The position numbers were made by a program, and so were the translations under genes. The notes under the pieces are model-generated. The model was not told where the DNA came from. It ran no database searches and was given only the letters and a program-made list of their open reading frames with translations. From contig NZ_JYKS01000065.1 in the NCBI RefSeq assembly GCF_000935045.1, positions 1 through 64,000 on the forward strand: 64,000 nt of DNA, in the 5' to 3' direction. Below are positions 54,985 through 63,289 of this stretch, in pieces. Source of the stretch: Pseudomonas sp. 10-1B (GTDB lineage Bacteria > Pseudomonadota > Gammaproteobacteria > Pseudomonadales > Pseudomonadaceae). Position 1 is the first letter of the stretch. Every line of letters starts with the position of its first letter.

Positions 54985-55293
54985 ATGCCGCTCAATAACG
55001 AGCAGAAGAAGCAATACAAGTCCATTGGTCATGACCTGAAGCCGGTCCTGATCGTTGCTGGCAACGGTTTGAATGAAGGCGTCATCGCCGAGCTGGAACG
55101 CGCTCTGGCCGACCATGAACTGATCAAGGTCGAGATTCGCTCGGAAGACCGCGAAGAACGCGCCGAAACCATCGCAGAACTGTGCAAGGCCGGCCGCGCC
55201 GAGCTGGTGCAGACCATCGGCAAGAAAGCCCTGATCTACCGCAAGAACCCACAGCCGAACAAGCAGCTGTCCAACATCCACCGTTACAAGTAA
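54985..55293 (+). CDS. yhbY: YhbY-type CRM-domain RNA-binding protein
   Basis: A single CRM domain of 102 residues with an alpha/beta fold. The GxxG-type RNA loop appears as AGNGLNEGV, and ELIKVEIR and RAELVQTIGKKALIYRKNP are family blocks. It associates with pre-50S particles in E. coli. The start is ATG 54985 (MPLNNEQKKQYK). Terminated by the following REP pair. Confidence 0.95.
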   Translation: MPLNNEQKKQYKSIGHDLKPVLIVAGNGLNEGVIAELERALADHELIKVEIRSEDREERAETIAELCKAGRAELVQTIGKKALIYRKNPQPNKQLSNIHRYK

Positions 55294-55321
55294 CGGCAAG
55301 GTGTTCTCAGCCTGACAGGGC

Positions 55322-55444
55322 ACCTGTGGGAGCGGCCTTGTGTCGCGATAGGGCCGCAAAGCGGCCCCCCCGGATATCAGCACTTGCGCAGATATTGCTG
55401 GGGCTGCCTTGCAGCCCTTTCGCGACACAAGGCCGCTCCCACAT
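55322..55444. repeat. REP pair (BIME), tgtcgcga type
   Basis: Inverted tgtgggagcggccttgtgtc-gcga elements with inner gggccgcaaagcggccc and ggggctgccttgcagccc hairpins. It lies between the convergent yhbY and DUF4149 genes. Confidence 0.9.
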
Positions 55445-55461
55445 GGAACCGAGCCATTGGG

Positions 55462-55902
55462 CTAGCGCCGCGCCCTGACCGGCACCGGCTGGGCCACCAG
55501 CACGATGCCGGAAAAGCCCAATACCAGGAAACAGAACATCTGCCAGCGCTCACCCACGGAAATGCCATAGCGCAAGGTGTAGTACCCCACACAGGCACCG
55601 AAGCCGAGCAACAGCATCTGGCCACGGAACTGCCGCCACCAGGCCGCCAAACCGTCCACCCTCGCCAGCACTGCCAGCTGGGTCAACAAGCCTAGCAGCG
55701 CCACGCCGATCAACCAGCGGTCGATCTGCCCGGCGATATCCTGCACCAGCAGCGGCGCCAGGCCACTGACCTTGAGCGCAGGCACCAGCCCCACGTGAAA
55801 CACCCACAGGCCCCCGACCCAGAAAACCTGGGCCAGTTGCCAGAGGATCCCCTCAAGGGATGGCGCCCGCTGGCGCCGGTCAGATGTGCTTGACTTCGAC
55901 AA
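55462..55902 (-). CDS. DUF4149-type membrane protein
   Basis: A hydrophobic protein with about four membrane segments (ILWQLAQVFWVGGLWVFHVGLV; RWLIGVALLGLLTQLAVLA; MLLLGFGACVGYYTLRYG; MFCFLVLGFSGIVLVA), resembling DUF4149. No ATG is in a sensible place. The best in-frame start is the TTG at 55902, giving 146 residues and overlapping the end of greA by 23 bases; the true start is uncertain. It is the last gene of the dnaK-to-greA run. Function unknown. Confidence 0.7.
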   Translation of the reverse strand: MSKSSTSDRRQRAPSLEGILWQLAQVFWVGGLWVFHVGLVPALKVSGLAPLLVQDIAGQIDRWLIGVALLGLLTQLAVLARVDGLAAWWRQFRGQMLLLGFGACVGYYTLRYGISVGERWQMFCFLVLGFSGIVLVAQPVPVRARR

Positions 55903-56362
55903 TCTCGTACTCGACCGTGCCGCTAGGCGTCTTGACGACGACGATATCACCTTCTTCCTTGCCGATGATGGCGCGGGCGATCGGTGCACTCGCCGAGAGC
56001 TTGCCCTTCTTGATGTCGGCTTCATCCTCGCCAACGATCTGGTAGGTCACCTGGTCACCGGTCTCGGTGTTCTCCAGGTCCACGGTAGTGCCGAAGATAA
56101 CCTTGCCAGTGTGGGCAATGGTGGTCACGTCGATCACCACCGAGTTCTGCAGGCGGCCTTCGATATCGCGGATACGTGCCTCGACCATGCCCTGCTCCTC
56201 ACGGGCGGCATGGTATTCGGCGTTTTCCTTGAGGTCGCCCAGCTCGCGCGCTTCGCCGATGGCCTGGCTCAGGCGCGGGCGCTCGGTCTTGCTCAGGAAC
56301 AGGTGCTCCTCTTCCAGGGCGCGCGCGCCCTGGACGGTCATTGGGTACTTGGTAATGCTCAT
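55880..56362 (-). CDS. greA: Transcript cleavage factor GreA
   Basis: A protein of 160 residues that rescues backtracked RNA polymerase. An N-terminal antiparallel coiled coil carries the acidic tip (EARELGDLKENAEYHAAREEQ), followed by an FKBP-like C-terminal domain. Its start overlaps the carB stop by four bases. A carA-carB-greA operon is also known in P. aeruginosa. Confidence 0.97.
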   Translation of the reverse strand: MSITKYPMTVQGARALEEEHLFLSKTERPRLSQAIGEARELGDLKENAEYHAAREEQGMVEARIRDIEGRLQNSVVIDVTTIAHTGKVIFGTTVDLENTETGDQVTYQIVGEDEADIKKGKLSASAPIARAIIGKEEGDIVVVKTPSGTVEYEIVEVKHI

Positions 56363-59300
56363 GCTTTCAGTCCTGCATGCAGATCCTGCAAGCGACGAAC
56401 GGTCTTTTCCGGACCGAATTTCAGCGCTTCGCAGATGGCTTCACCGGCCGCAATGGTGGTGGTGCAGTAAATCTTGTGCTGCAGCGCATTGCGACGAATC
56501 GAGTAGGAATCGGCGATCGACTGGCGACCTTCGGTGGTGTTGATGATCAGCGACACTTCGTCGTTCTTGATCATGTCGACCACGTGCGGACGACCTTCGG
56601 TCACCTTGTTCACACGGCGCACTTTCAGGCCTGCCGCCTCGATGACCTTGGCGGTGCCGGCAGTTGCAACCACTTCGAAGCCCAGGGCGATCAGGTCGCG
56701 GGCAACGCCAGCCACTTGCGGCTTGTCGTCGTCACGCACACTGATGAACGCGGTACCGCCGGTCGGCAGCACTTCGCTGGCACCCATCTGGGCCTTGGCG
56801 AAGGCTTCACCGAAGCTGTCGCCGACACCCATGACTTCACCGGTCGATTTCATCTCAGGGCCGAGGATCGGGTCAACCCCCGGGAACTTGGCGAACGGGA
56901 AGACGGCTTCCTTGACGCTGTAGAAGTTCGGGATGATTTCCTGGGTGAAGCCCAGCTCTTTCAGGGTTTTGCCAGCCATGACGCGGGCCGCGATCATCGC
57001 CAGGGAAGTGCCGATGCACTTGGACACGAACGGCACGGTACGCGAGGCACGCGGGTTGACTTCGATCACGTAGATCTTGTCGCCCTGCAGGGCCAGCTGC
57101 ACGTTCATCAGGCCGACCACGCCCAGCTCCAGGGCCATTTTCTTGACCTGTACGCGGACTTCGTCCTGCACTTCCTTGCTCAGCGAGTAAGGTGGCAGCG
57201 AGCACGCCGAGTCACCGGAGTGAACGCCGGCCTGTTCGATGTGCTGCATGATCGCGCCGATCACCACGTCGGTGCCGTCGCAGACCGCGTCCACGTCCAT
57301 CTCGATGGCGCAGTTGAGGAAGTGGTCGAGCAGTACCGGGCTGTCGTTGGACACCTGTACCGCCTCACGCAGGTAGCGCTTGAGCTCGTCCAGTTCGTAG
57401 ACGATCTCCATCGCGCGGCCGCCCAGTACGTAGGACGGGCGCACCACCAGCGGGTAACCGATGCTGCCGGCAGCGCGAATGGCTTCGTCTTCGCTGCGCA
57501 CGGTAGCGTTTGGCGGCTGCAGCAGGCTCAGGCGCTGAACCATCTGCTGGAAGCGCTCACGGTCTTCGGCGCGGTCGATGGCGTCAGGGCTGGTACCGAT
57601 GATCGGTACGCCGGCTTCTTCCAGGGCGCGAGCCAGTTTCAGCGGGGTCTGGCCACCGTAGTGGACGATCACGCCTTTCGGCTTCTCGACGCGGCACACT
57701 TCCAGCACGTCTTCCAGGGTCAGCGGCTCGAAGTACAGGCGGTCGGAGGTGTCGTAGTCGGTAGAGACGGTTTCTGGGTTGCAGTTGACCATGATGGTCT
57801 CGTAACCGTCTTCACGCAGCGCCAGAGCGGCGTGTACGCAGCAGTAGTCGAACTCGATACCTTGGCCGATACGGTTCGGGCCGCCACCCAGGATCATGAT
57901 CTTGTCGCGGGTCGACGGGTTGGCCTCGCACTCTTCCTCGTAGGTGGAGTACAGGTAGGCGGTGTCGGTGGCGAACTCGGCAGCGCAGGTGTCGACGCGC
58001 TTGTACACCGGGAACACTTCCAGCTTGTGGCGGTGGCGGCGCAGGTTCTTGTCGGTGATGCCCAGCAGCTTGGCCAGGCGCTGGTCGGAGAAGCCCTTGC
58101 GCTTGAGGCGCAGCATGTAGTCCTTGTCGATCGCCGACAGGGCCAGGGTCTTGACCTTCTCTTCTTCCTTGATCAGGTCTTCCATCTGCACCAGGAACCA
58201 CATGTCGATGCCGGTCAGGTCGAAGATCTGCTCGCAGGTCATGCCGGCACGCATGGCGTCGGCCACGTACCAGATACGCTCGGCGCCCGGTACGGTCAGC
58301 TCGCGCTTGAGGATGCTGCTGGCTTCCGGGCTGGCCAGGTCGACTTTCGGGTCGAGGCCGCAGGCGCCGACTTCCAGGCCGCGCAGGGCTTTTTGCAGCG
58401 ACTCCTGGAAGGTACGGCCGATGGCCATGACTTCACCCACGGACTTCATCTGGGTGGTCAGGCGGGCGTCGGCCTTGGGGAATTTCTCGAAGGCGAAGCG
58501 TGGCAGCTTGGTGACGACGTAGTCGATCGACGGCTCGAAGGACGCCGGGGTGCGGCCGCCGGTGATGTCGTTCTGCAGTTCGTCGAGGGTGTAGCCGACA
58601 GCCAGCTTGGCAGCGATCTTGGCGATCGGGAAGCCGGTGGCCTTGGAGGCCAGTGCCGAGGAGCGCGAAACGCGCGGGTTCATTTCGATCACGACCATGC
58701 GGCCGGTGTTCGGGCAGATACCGAACTGCACGTTGGAACCGCCGGTTTCCACACCGATTTCACGCAGCACCGCCAGCGAGGCGTTGCGCATGATCTGGTA
58801 TTCCTTGTCGGTCAGGGTCTGTGCCGGGGCAACGGTGATCGAGTCACCGGTGTGCACGCCCATCGGGTCGAAGTTCTCGATCGAGCAGACGATGATGCAG
58901 TTGTCCTTCTTGTCGCGGACCACCTCCATCTCGTATTCCTTCCAGCCGATCAGCGATTCGTCGATCAGCAGTTCCTTGGTCGGCGACAGGTCCAGACCGC
59001 GGGCGCAGATTTCTTCGAACTCTTCACGGTTGTAGGCGATACCACCACCGGTGCCGCCCATGGTGAACGACGGGCGGATGATGCACGGGAAGCCCAGGCG
59101 CTCGAGGACAGCGTTGGCTTCTTCCATGCTGTGGGCGATACCGGAGCGCGGGCACTCCAGGCCGATGGCCTTCATCGCCTTGTCGAAGCGCGAACGGTCT
59201 TCGGCCTTGTCGATGGTGTCGGCGTTGGCACCGATCATTTCCACGCCGAACTTTTCCAGAACGCCATGGCGCTCCAGGTCCAGGGCGCAGTTCAGTGCGG

Positions 59301-59580
59301 TCTGGCCGCCCATGGTCGGCAGCAGTGCATCAGGGCGCTCTTTTTCGATGATCTTGGCCACCGACTGCCACTTGATCGGCTCGATGTAGGTGGCGTCGGC
59401 CATGGCCGGGTCGGTCATGATGGTGGCTGGGTTGGAGTTCACCAGGATGACGCGGAAACCTTCCTCGCGCAGGGCCTTGCAGGCCTGGGCGCCGGAGTAG
59501 TCGAATTCGCAGGCCTGGCCGATCACGATCGGGCCGGCGCCGAGAATCAGGATGCTTTTGATGTCTGTACGTTTTGGCAT
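56359..59580 (-). CDS. carB: Carbamoyl-phosphate synthase large subunit
   Basis: The 1073-residue length is standard. It uses ammonia from CarA, bicarbonate and two ATP to make carbamoyl phosphate for arginine and pyrimidines. Two homologous ATP-grasp halves are visible (starting SILILGAGPIVIGQACEFDY and IMILGGGPNRIGQGIEFDY). The C-terminal MGS domain (from about residue 930), where UMP and ornithine bind, ends the protein. The ATG at 59580 (MPKRTDIKS) is used; an in-frame GTG three codons upstream is less likely. Confidence 0.98.
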   Translation of the reverse strand: MPKRTDIKSILILGAGPIVIGQACEFDYSGAQACKALREEGFRVILVNSNPATIMTDPAMADATYIEPIKWQSVAKIIEKERPDALLPTMGGQTALNCALDLERHGVLEKFGVEMIGANADTIDKAEDRSRFDKAMKAIGLECPRSGIAHSMEEANAVLERLGFPCIIRPSFTMGGTGGGIAYNREEFEEICARGLDLSPTKELLIDESLIGWKEYEMEVVRDKKDNCIIVCSIENFDPMGVHTGDSITVAPAQTLTDKEYQIMRNASLAVLREIGVETGGSNVQFGICPNTGRMVVIEMNPRVSRSSALASKATGFPIAKIAAKLAVGYTLDELQNDITGGRTPASFEPSIDYVVTKLPRFAFEKFPKADARLTTQMKSVGEVMAIGRTFQESLQKALRGLEVGACGLDPKVDLASPEASSILKRELTVPGAERIWYVADAMRAGMTCEQIFDLTGIDMWFLVQMEDLIKEEEKVKTLALSAIDKDYMLRLKRKGFSDQRLAKLLGITDKNLRRHRHKLEVFPVYKRVDTCAAEFATDTAYLYSTYEEECEANPSTRDKIMILGGGPNRIGQGIEFDYCCVHAALALREDGYETIMVNCNPETVSTDYDTSDRLYFEPLTLEDVLEVCRVEKPKGVIVHYGGQTPLKLARALEEAGVPIIGTSPDAIDRAEDRERFQQMVQRLSLLQPPNATVRSEDEAIRAAGSIGYPLVVRPSYVLGGRAMEIVYELDELKRYLREAVQVSNDSPVLLDHFLNCAIEMDVDAVCDGTDVVIGAIMQHIEQAGVHSGDSACSLPPYSLSKEVQDEVRVQVKKMALELGVVGLMNVQLALQGDKIYVIEVNPRASRTVPFVSKCIGTSLAMIAARVMAGKTLKELGFTQEIIPNFYSVKEAVFPFAKFPGVDPILGPEMKSTGEVMGVGDSFGEAFAKAQMGASEVLPTGGTAFISVRDDDKPQVAGVARDLIALGFEVVATAGTAKVIEAAGLKVRRVNKVTEGRPHVVDMIKNDEVSLIINTTEGRQSIADSYSIRRNALQHKIYCTTTIAAGEAICEALKFGPEKTVRRLQDLHAGLKA

Positions 59581-59685
59581 AGTTGTCACTCAAATCCGGG
59601 GTCAGTCGGCAAGCCGCTTTGAACAATCTGGGTCAGGCGCTACCGGGCGCGGCAGATGCCGGCCCGGGGCCTTGAAGCAGGATGC

Positions 59686-60822
59686 TCAGCGGCGCTTGGC
59701 CATGGCATCGATGAAACGATCGAACAGTGGCGCGACGTCGGTCGGGCCTGGGCTCGCTTCAGGGTGGCCCTGGAAGCTGAACGCGCTCTTGTCGGTACGC
59801 TCGATACCCTGCAGGGTGCCGTCGAACAGCGACTTGTGGATGGCGCGGACGTTACCCGGCAGGGTAGCTTCGTCAACGGCAAAGCCGTGGTTCTGGCTGG
59901 TGATCATGACCACGCCGGTATCCAGGTCCTGGACCGGGTGGTTGGCACCGTGGTGGCCGTGGCCCATTTTCACGGTCTTGGCACCGGAAGCCAGGGCCAG
60001 CAGCTGGTGGCCGAGGCAGATGCCGAATACCGGGATCTCGGTCTCGAGGATGTCCTTGATCGCCTGGATGGCGTAGTCGCACGGCTCGGGGTCACCAGGG
60101 CCGTTGGACAGGAACACGCCGTCCGGGTTGAGTGCCAGCACTTCGCTGGCTGGAGTCTGGGCCGGCACCACGCTCACGCGGCAGCCACGGGCAACCAGCA
60201 TGCGCAGGATGTTCAGCTTGACGCCGTAGTCGTAGGCGACCACGTGGTACGGCAGGTCGGCGGCTTCGATGGTCGGGTGGCTGTCGGTTTTCAGTTCCCA
60301 CACGCTGGAGCGCCACTCGTAGCGCTCGGTGGTGGAAACCACCTTGGCCAGGTCCATGCCCTTCAGGCCCGGGAAGGCGCGGGCAGCGGCGATGGCGGCT
60401 TCTTCGCTGATGTTGTCACCGGCGAGGATGCAGCCGTTCTGAGCGCCCTTTTCACGCAGGATTCGGGTCAGGCGACGGGTGTCGATGCCGGCGATGGCGA
60501 CGACGTTGTTGGCCTTGAGGTACTCAGGCAGCGACTGGGTGTTGCGCCAGTTGCTGGCCAGCAGCGGCAGGTCACGGATGACCAGGCCAGCGGACCAGAC
60601 ACGGTTCGACTCGGCGTCTTCCGGGGTAGTGCCGGTGTTGCCGATGTGCGGGTAGGTCAGGGTAACGATTTGCTGCGCGTAGGAAGGGTCTGTAAGGATT
60701 TCCTGGTAGCCGGTCATAGCGGTGTTGAATACCACCTCACCAACGGTCTGACCGTCGGCACCGATAGCTTCACCGCGGAAAATACTGCCGTCGGCAAGGG
60801 CGAGTATGGCTGGCTTTGTCAA
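59686..60822 (-). CDS. carA: Carbamoyl-phosphate synthase small (glutamine amidotransferase) subunit
   Basis: A class I glutaminase subunit of 378 residues. The catalytic cysteine is in FGICLGHQLLALASG, and the His/Glu pair is in FQGHPEASPGP. The start is a TTG at 60822 with GGGAGG five bases upstream; this gives the standard pseudomonad N-terminus M-T-K-P-A-I-L. The ATG eight codons earlier would place the ribosome site inside the gene. A terminator hairpin lies 45 bases upstream. Only 105 bases without a gene separate it from carB. Confidence 0.96.
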   Translation of the reverse strand: MTKPAILALADGSIFRGEAIGADGQTVGEVVFNTAMTGYQEILTDPSYAQQIVTLTYPHIGNTGTTPEDAESNRVWSAGLVIRDLPLLASNWRNTQSLPEYLKANNVVAIAGIDTRRLTRILREKGAQNGCILAGDNISEEAAIAAARAFPGLKGMDLAKVVSTTERYEWRSSVWELKTDSHPTIEAADLPYHVVAYDYGVKLNILRMLVARGCRVSVVPAQTPASEVLALNPDGVFLSNGPGDPEPCDYAIQAIKDILETEIPVFGICLGHQLLALASGAKTVKMGHGHHGANHPVQDLDTGVVMITSQNHGFAVDEATLPGNVRAIHKSLFDGTLQGIERTDKSAFSFQGHPEASPGPTDVAPLFDRFIDAMAKRR

Positions 60823-60867
60823 GAAGACCTCCCGTAAATCAAGCATGAAAGGGCGATCGCAGGTTGC

Positions 60868-60906
60868 AAAAAAGCGGAGTGACGTATGGACACGTCACCC
60901 CGCTTT
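60868..60906 (-). terminator. Attenuator-like terminator in the carA leader
   Basis: A 15-bp stem with one mismatch (aaagcggggtgacgt ... acgtcactccgcttt, six-base loop) is followed by a six-T run. It lies 45 bases before the carA start, after dapB and a short leader ORF, so it must be bypassed for carA expression. An upstream hairpin, ctttagtg-tgtc-cactaaaag (about 60933-60953), could be part of a switch. Confidence 0.85.
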
Positions 60907-60961
60907 CATGTGCTGAATTCAATTCGCTGCGCGCTTTTAGTGGACACACTAAAGCTGTAGC

Positions 60962-61012
60962 TTACAGAAAAGTGCGTTTTCGGTCTACCGTGGATGTGTC
61001 TCTAAAACACAT
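60962..61012 (-). CDS. Candidate carA leader peptide
   Basis: A 16-codon ORF, MCFRDTSTVDRKRTFL, ends 56 bases before the carA terminator stem. Three of 16 codons are arginine (AGA, CGA, CGC), an end product of the pathway. I recall an 18-residue leader peptide and attenuation described for P. aeruginosa carA. No clear ribosome site is seen and the promoter position is not evident, so this remains a candidate. Confidence 0.4.
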   Translation of the reverse strand: MCFRDTSTVDRKRTFL

Positions 61013-61040
61013 CGATGCGACAGGTTGAGATCGGCGGTTG

Positions 61041-61132
61041 CTTCTTCGCGGGCTTGCCCGCTCCCACAGGGACCACTTCAGATCCTGAAACCGGTGCAAT
61101 ACCTGTGGGAGCGGGCGAGCCCGCGAAGAAGC
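61041..61132. repeat. REP pair (BIME) between dapB and the carA leader
   Basis: Inverted ttcgcgggcttgcccgctcc REPs spanning nearly the whole region between the dapB stop and the carA leader ORF. Confidence 0.92.
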
Positions 61133-61150
61133 CAACACCGCTATCACGGT

Positions 61151-61957
61151 TTAGCGCAGTTCGAGCACATCCTGCATGTCATACAGGCCAGGCTCGCGCC
61201 CATCCAGCCACAGCGCCGCACGCACGGCGCCCTTGGCGAAGGTCATGCGGCTGGAGGCCTTGTGCGTGATCTCCACGCGCTCGCCTTCGGCCGCGAACAA
61301 CACAGTGTGGTCACCCACCACATCACCAGCACGCACAGTGGCGAAGCCGATAGTCTGGCGCTCACGCGCACCGGTCTGCCCTTCGCGGCCATACACGGCC
61401 ACTTCCTGCAGATCACGGCCCAACGCCTGGGCAACCACTTCGCCCATGCGCAGCGCGGTGCCCGACGGCGCATCGACCTTATGCCGGTGGTGCGCCTCGA
61501 GGATCTCGATATCCACATCGTCACCCAGCACCCGCGCCGCGGTATCCAGCAGCTTCAGGCACAGGTTGACGCCGACGCTGAAGTTGGCAGCGAAGACGAT
61601 CGGGATTTCCTTGCCGGCCTCGGCCAACTGTTGCTTCTCTTCCGGGGTGAAGCCAGTGGTGCCGATGACCATGGCCTTGCCCGCCTTGCGGCAGAACGCC
61701 AGGTTCTTCAGGGTCACCGAAGGGTGAGTGAAGTCGATCAGCACGTCGAACTCGTCGACCACCTTGGCCAGGTCGTCGGAAATCGGCACACCAATACGGC
61801 CCAGGGCCGCCAGCTCACCCGCATCGGCGCCCACCAGGGTGCTGTCCGGGCGGTCGATCGCTGCCGTCAGGCCCGCCTGGGGCGCCTGCTGCTGCACGGC
61901 CTCGACCAGGGTCTTGCCCATCCGCCCTGCCGCGCCCATCACTGCAATACGTCGCAT
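61151..61957 (-). CDS. dapB: 4-hydroxy-tetrahydrodipicolinate reductase
   Basis: A reductase of 268 residues in lysine/diaminopimelate synthesis. The dinucleotide-binding motif is VMGAAGRMGKTL, and EAHHRHKVDAPSGTA holds the catalytic His/Lys. I chose the ATG at 61957, which has AAGGAA seven bases upstream; the ATG two codons earlier is too close to it. It lies 13 bases after dnaJ. Confidence 0.96.
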   Translation of the reverse strand: MRRIAVMGAAGRMGKTLVEAVQQQAPQAGLTAAIDRPDSTLVGADAGELAALGRIGVPISDDLAKVVDEFDVLIDFTHPSVTLKNLAFCRKAGKAMVIGTTGFTPEEKQQLAEAGKEIPIVFAANFSVGVNLCLKLLDTAARVLGDDVDIEILEAHHRHKVDAPSGTALRMGEVVAQALGRDLQEVAVYGREGQTGARERQTIGFATVRAGDVVGDHTVLFAAEGERVEITHKASSRMTFAKGAVRAALWLDGREPGLYDMQDVLELR

Positions 61958-61970
61958 AGCCATTTCCTTG

Positions 61971-63095
61971 TCAGAGATCGCCGAAGAAGCGCTTCACGCC
62001 ATCGAACCAGCCATTGGCCTTGGGCGAATGGGAACTGTCGCCTTCCAGCGAGTCACGCAGCTCTTCGAGCAATTCGCGCTGGCGGCGGCTGAGGTTGACC
62101 GGGGTTTCCACCGCCACACGGCACAGCAGGTCTCCCGCACCACCGCCACGCACCGGCGCCACACCCTTGCCACGCAGGCGGAACTGCTTGCCGGTCTGGG
62201 TGCCTTCCGGAATTTTCAGCTTCACGCGACCATCGAGGGTCGGCACTTCCAGCTCGCCACCCAGGGCAGCATCGGTGTAGCTGATCGGTACTTCGCAGTA
62301 CAGGTGCTTGCCATCGCGCTGGAAGATCTCGTGCTCACGCACGTTGATCACCACATACAGGTCGCCGGTCGGGCCACCATGGGTGCCGGCCTCGCCCTCG
62401 CCCGACAGGCGGATGCGGTCGCCAGTGTCGACACCCGCCGGCACCTTGACCGACAGCGTCTTGTATTCCTCGACGCGGCCTTCGCCGTGGCACGAGGTGC
62501 ACGGATCGGTAATGATCTTGCCCTGGCCATGGCAGCGCGGGCAGGTCTGCTGCACCGAGAAGAAGCCTTGCTGCATACGCACCTGGCCGATGCCGCCACA
62601 GGTCGGGCAGGTCGACGGGGTCGAGCCCTTCTTGGCGCCGGAGCCATCGCAAGGCTGGCAGTTGACCAGGGTCGGCACGCGGATACTGACCGTGGTGCCG
62701 CGCACCGCTTCTTCCAGGTTCAGCTCCAGGGTGTAGCGCAAGTCGCTGCCGCGCTGGGCACCGCCACGTCCGCCGCCGCGACCACCACCGAAGAAGTCAC
62801 TGAACACGTCACCGAAGATGTCGGAGAAGTTGGCGCCACCGAAGCCGGCACCACCGCCACCCATGCTCGGGTCGACGCCAGCATGGCCGTACTGGTCGAA
62901 CGCCGCGCGCTTGCTGGCGTCAGACAGCACTTCGTAGGCCTCGTTGGCCTCCTTGAACTTGTCTTCCGATTCCTTATCGCCCGGGTTGCGGTCCGGGTGG
63001 TACTTCATCGCCAGACGGCGGTAAGCCTTCTTGAGGTCAGATTCGCTGGCGCCGCGCTCGACACCCAGGACCTCATAATAATCACGCTTGGACAT
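61971..63095 (-). CDS. dnaJ: Chaperone DnaJ (Hsp40)
   Basis: A co-chaperone of 374 residues. The J domain has the HPD motif (KYHPDRNPG) that stimulates DnaK ATPase, followed by a Gly-rich segment (about 75-115). The zinc region has all four CxxCxGxG repeats (CQPCDGSG, CPTCGGIG, CPRCHGQG, CTSCHGEG), and C-terminal substrate-binding domains follow. It lies 194 bases after dnaK; the gap holds a GC-rich hairpin but no strong T run. Confidence 0.98.
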   Translation of the reverse strand: MSKRDYYEVLGVERGASESDLKKAYRRLAMKYHPDRNPGDKESEDKFKEANEAYEVLSDASKRAAFDQYGHAGVDPSMGGGGAGFGGANFSDIFGDVFSDFFGGGRGGGRGGAQRGSDLRYTLELNLEEAVRGTTVSIRVPTLVNCQPCDGSGAKKGSTPSTCPTCGGIGQVRMQQGFFSVQQTCPRCHGQGKIITDPCTSCHGEGRVEEYKTLSVKVPAGVDTGDRIRLSGEGEAGTHGGPTGDLYVVINVREHEIFQRDGKHLYCEVPISYTDAALGGELEVPTLDGRVKLKIPEGTQTGKQFRLRGKGVAPVRGGGAGDLLCRVAVETPVNLSRRQRELLEELRDSLEGDSSHSPKANGWFDGVKRFFGDL

Positions 63096-63289
63096 AGGTC
63101 ATTTGCACCTTGTTGGGCGTTCGGCATTTACGCCGCGCCGTCAGCACCTGCCCGCCCATCCAAGGGCCGCTGACAGATGCTGTAAATTCTTGAATTCCAG
63201 ATACGCCAACGCGGGAGCAAGCCCCCGCGCGGCGACATCCTACCAGTTCACCGGCAAACGGCGATGAACTGGCCGACAACATGCAACGA

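Noticed and set aside
56377..59622. An open frame of about 1080 codons on the plus strand, opposite carB
   Set aside because: It is an antisense shadow created by high third-position GC in carB; the translation has no recognisable domain and carB is unmistakable.
60894..60922. A four-codon ORF (M-K-A-G) overlapping the carA terminator stem
   Set aside because: Too short and without a ribosome site; it may matter for coupling but cannot be supported as a gene.
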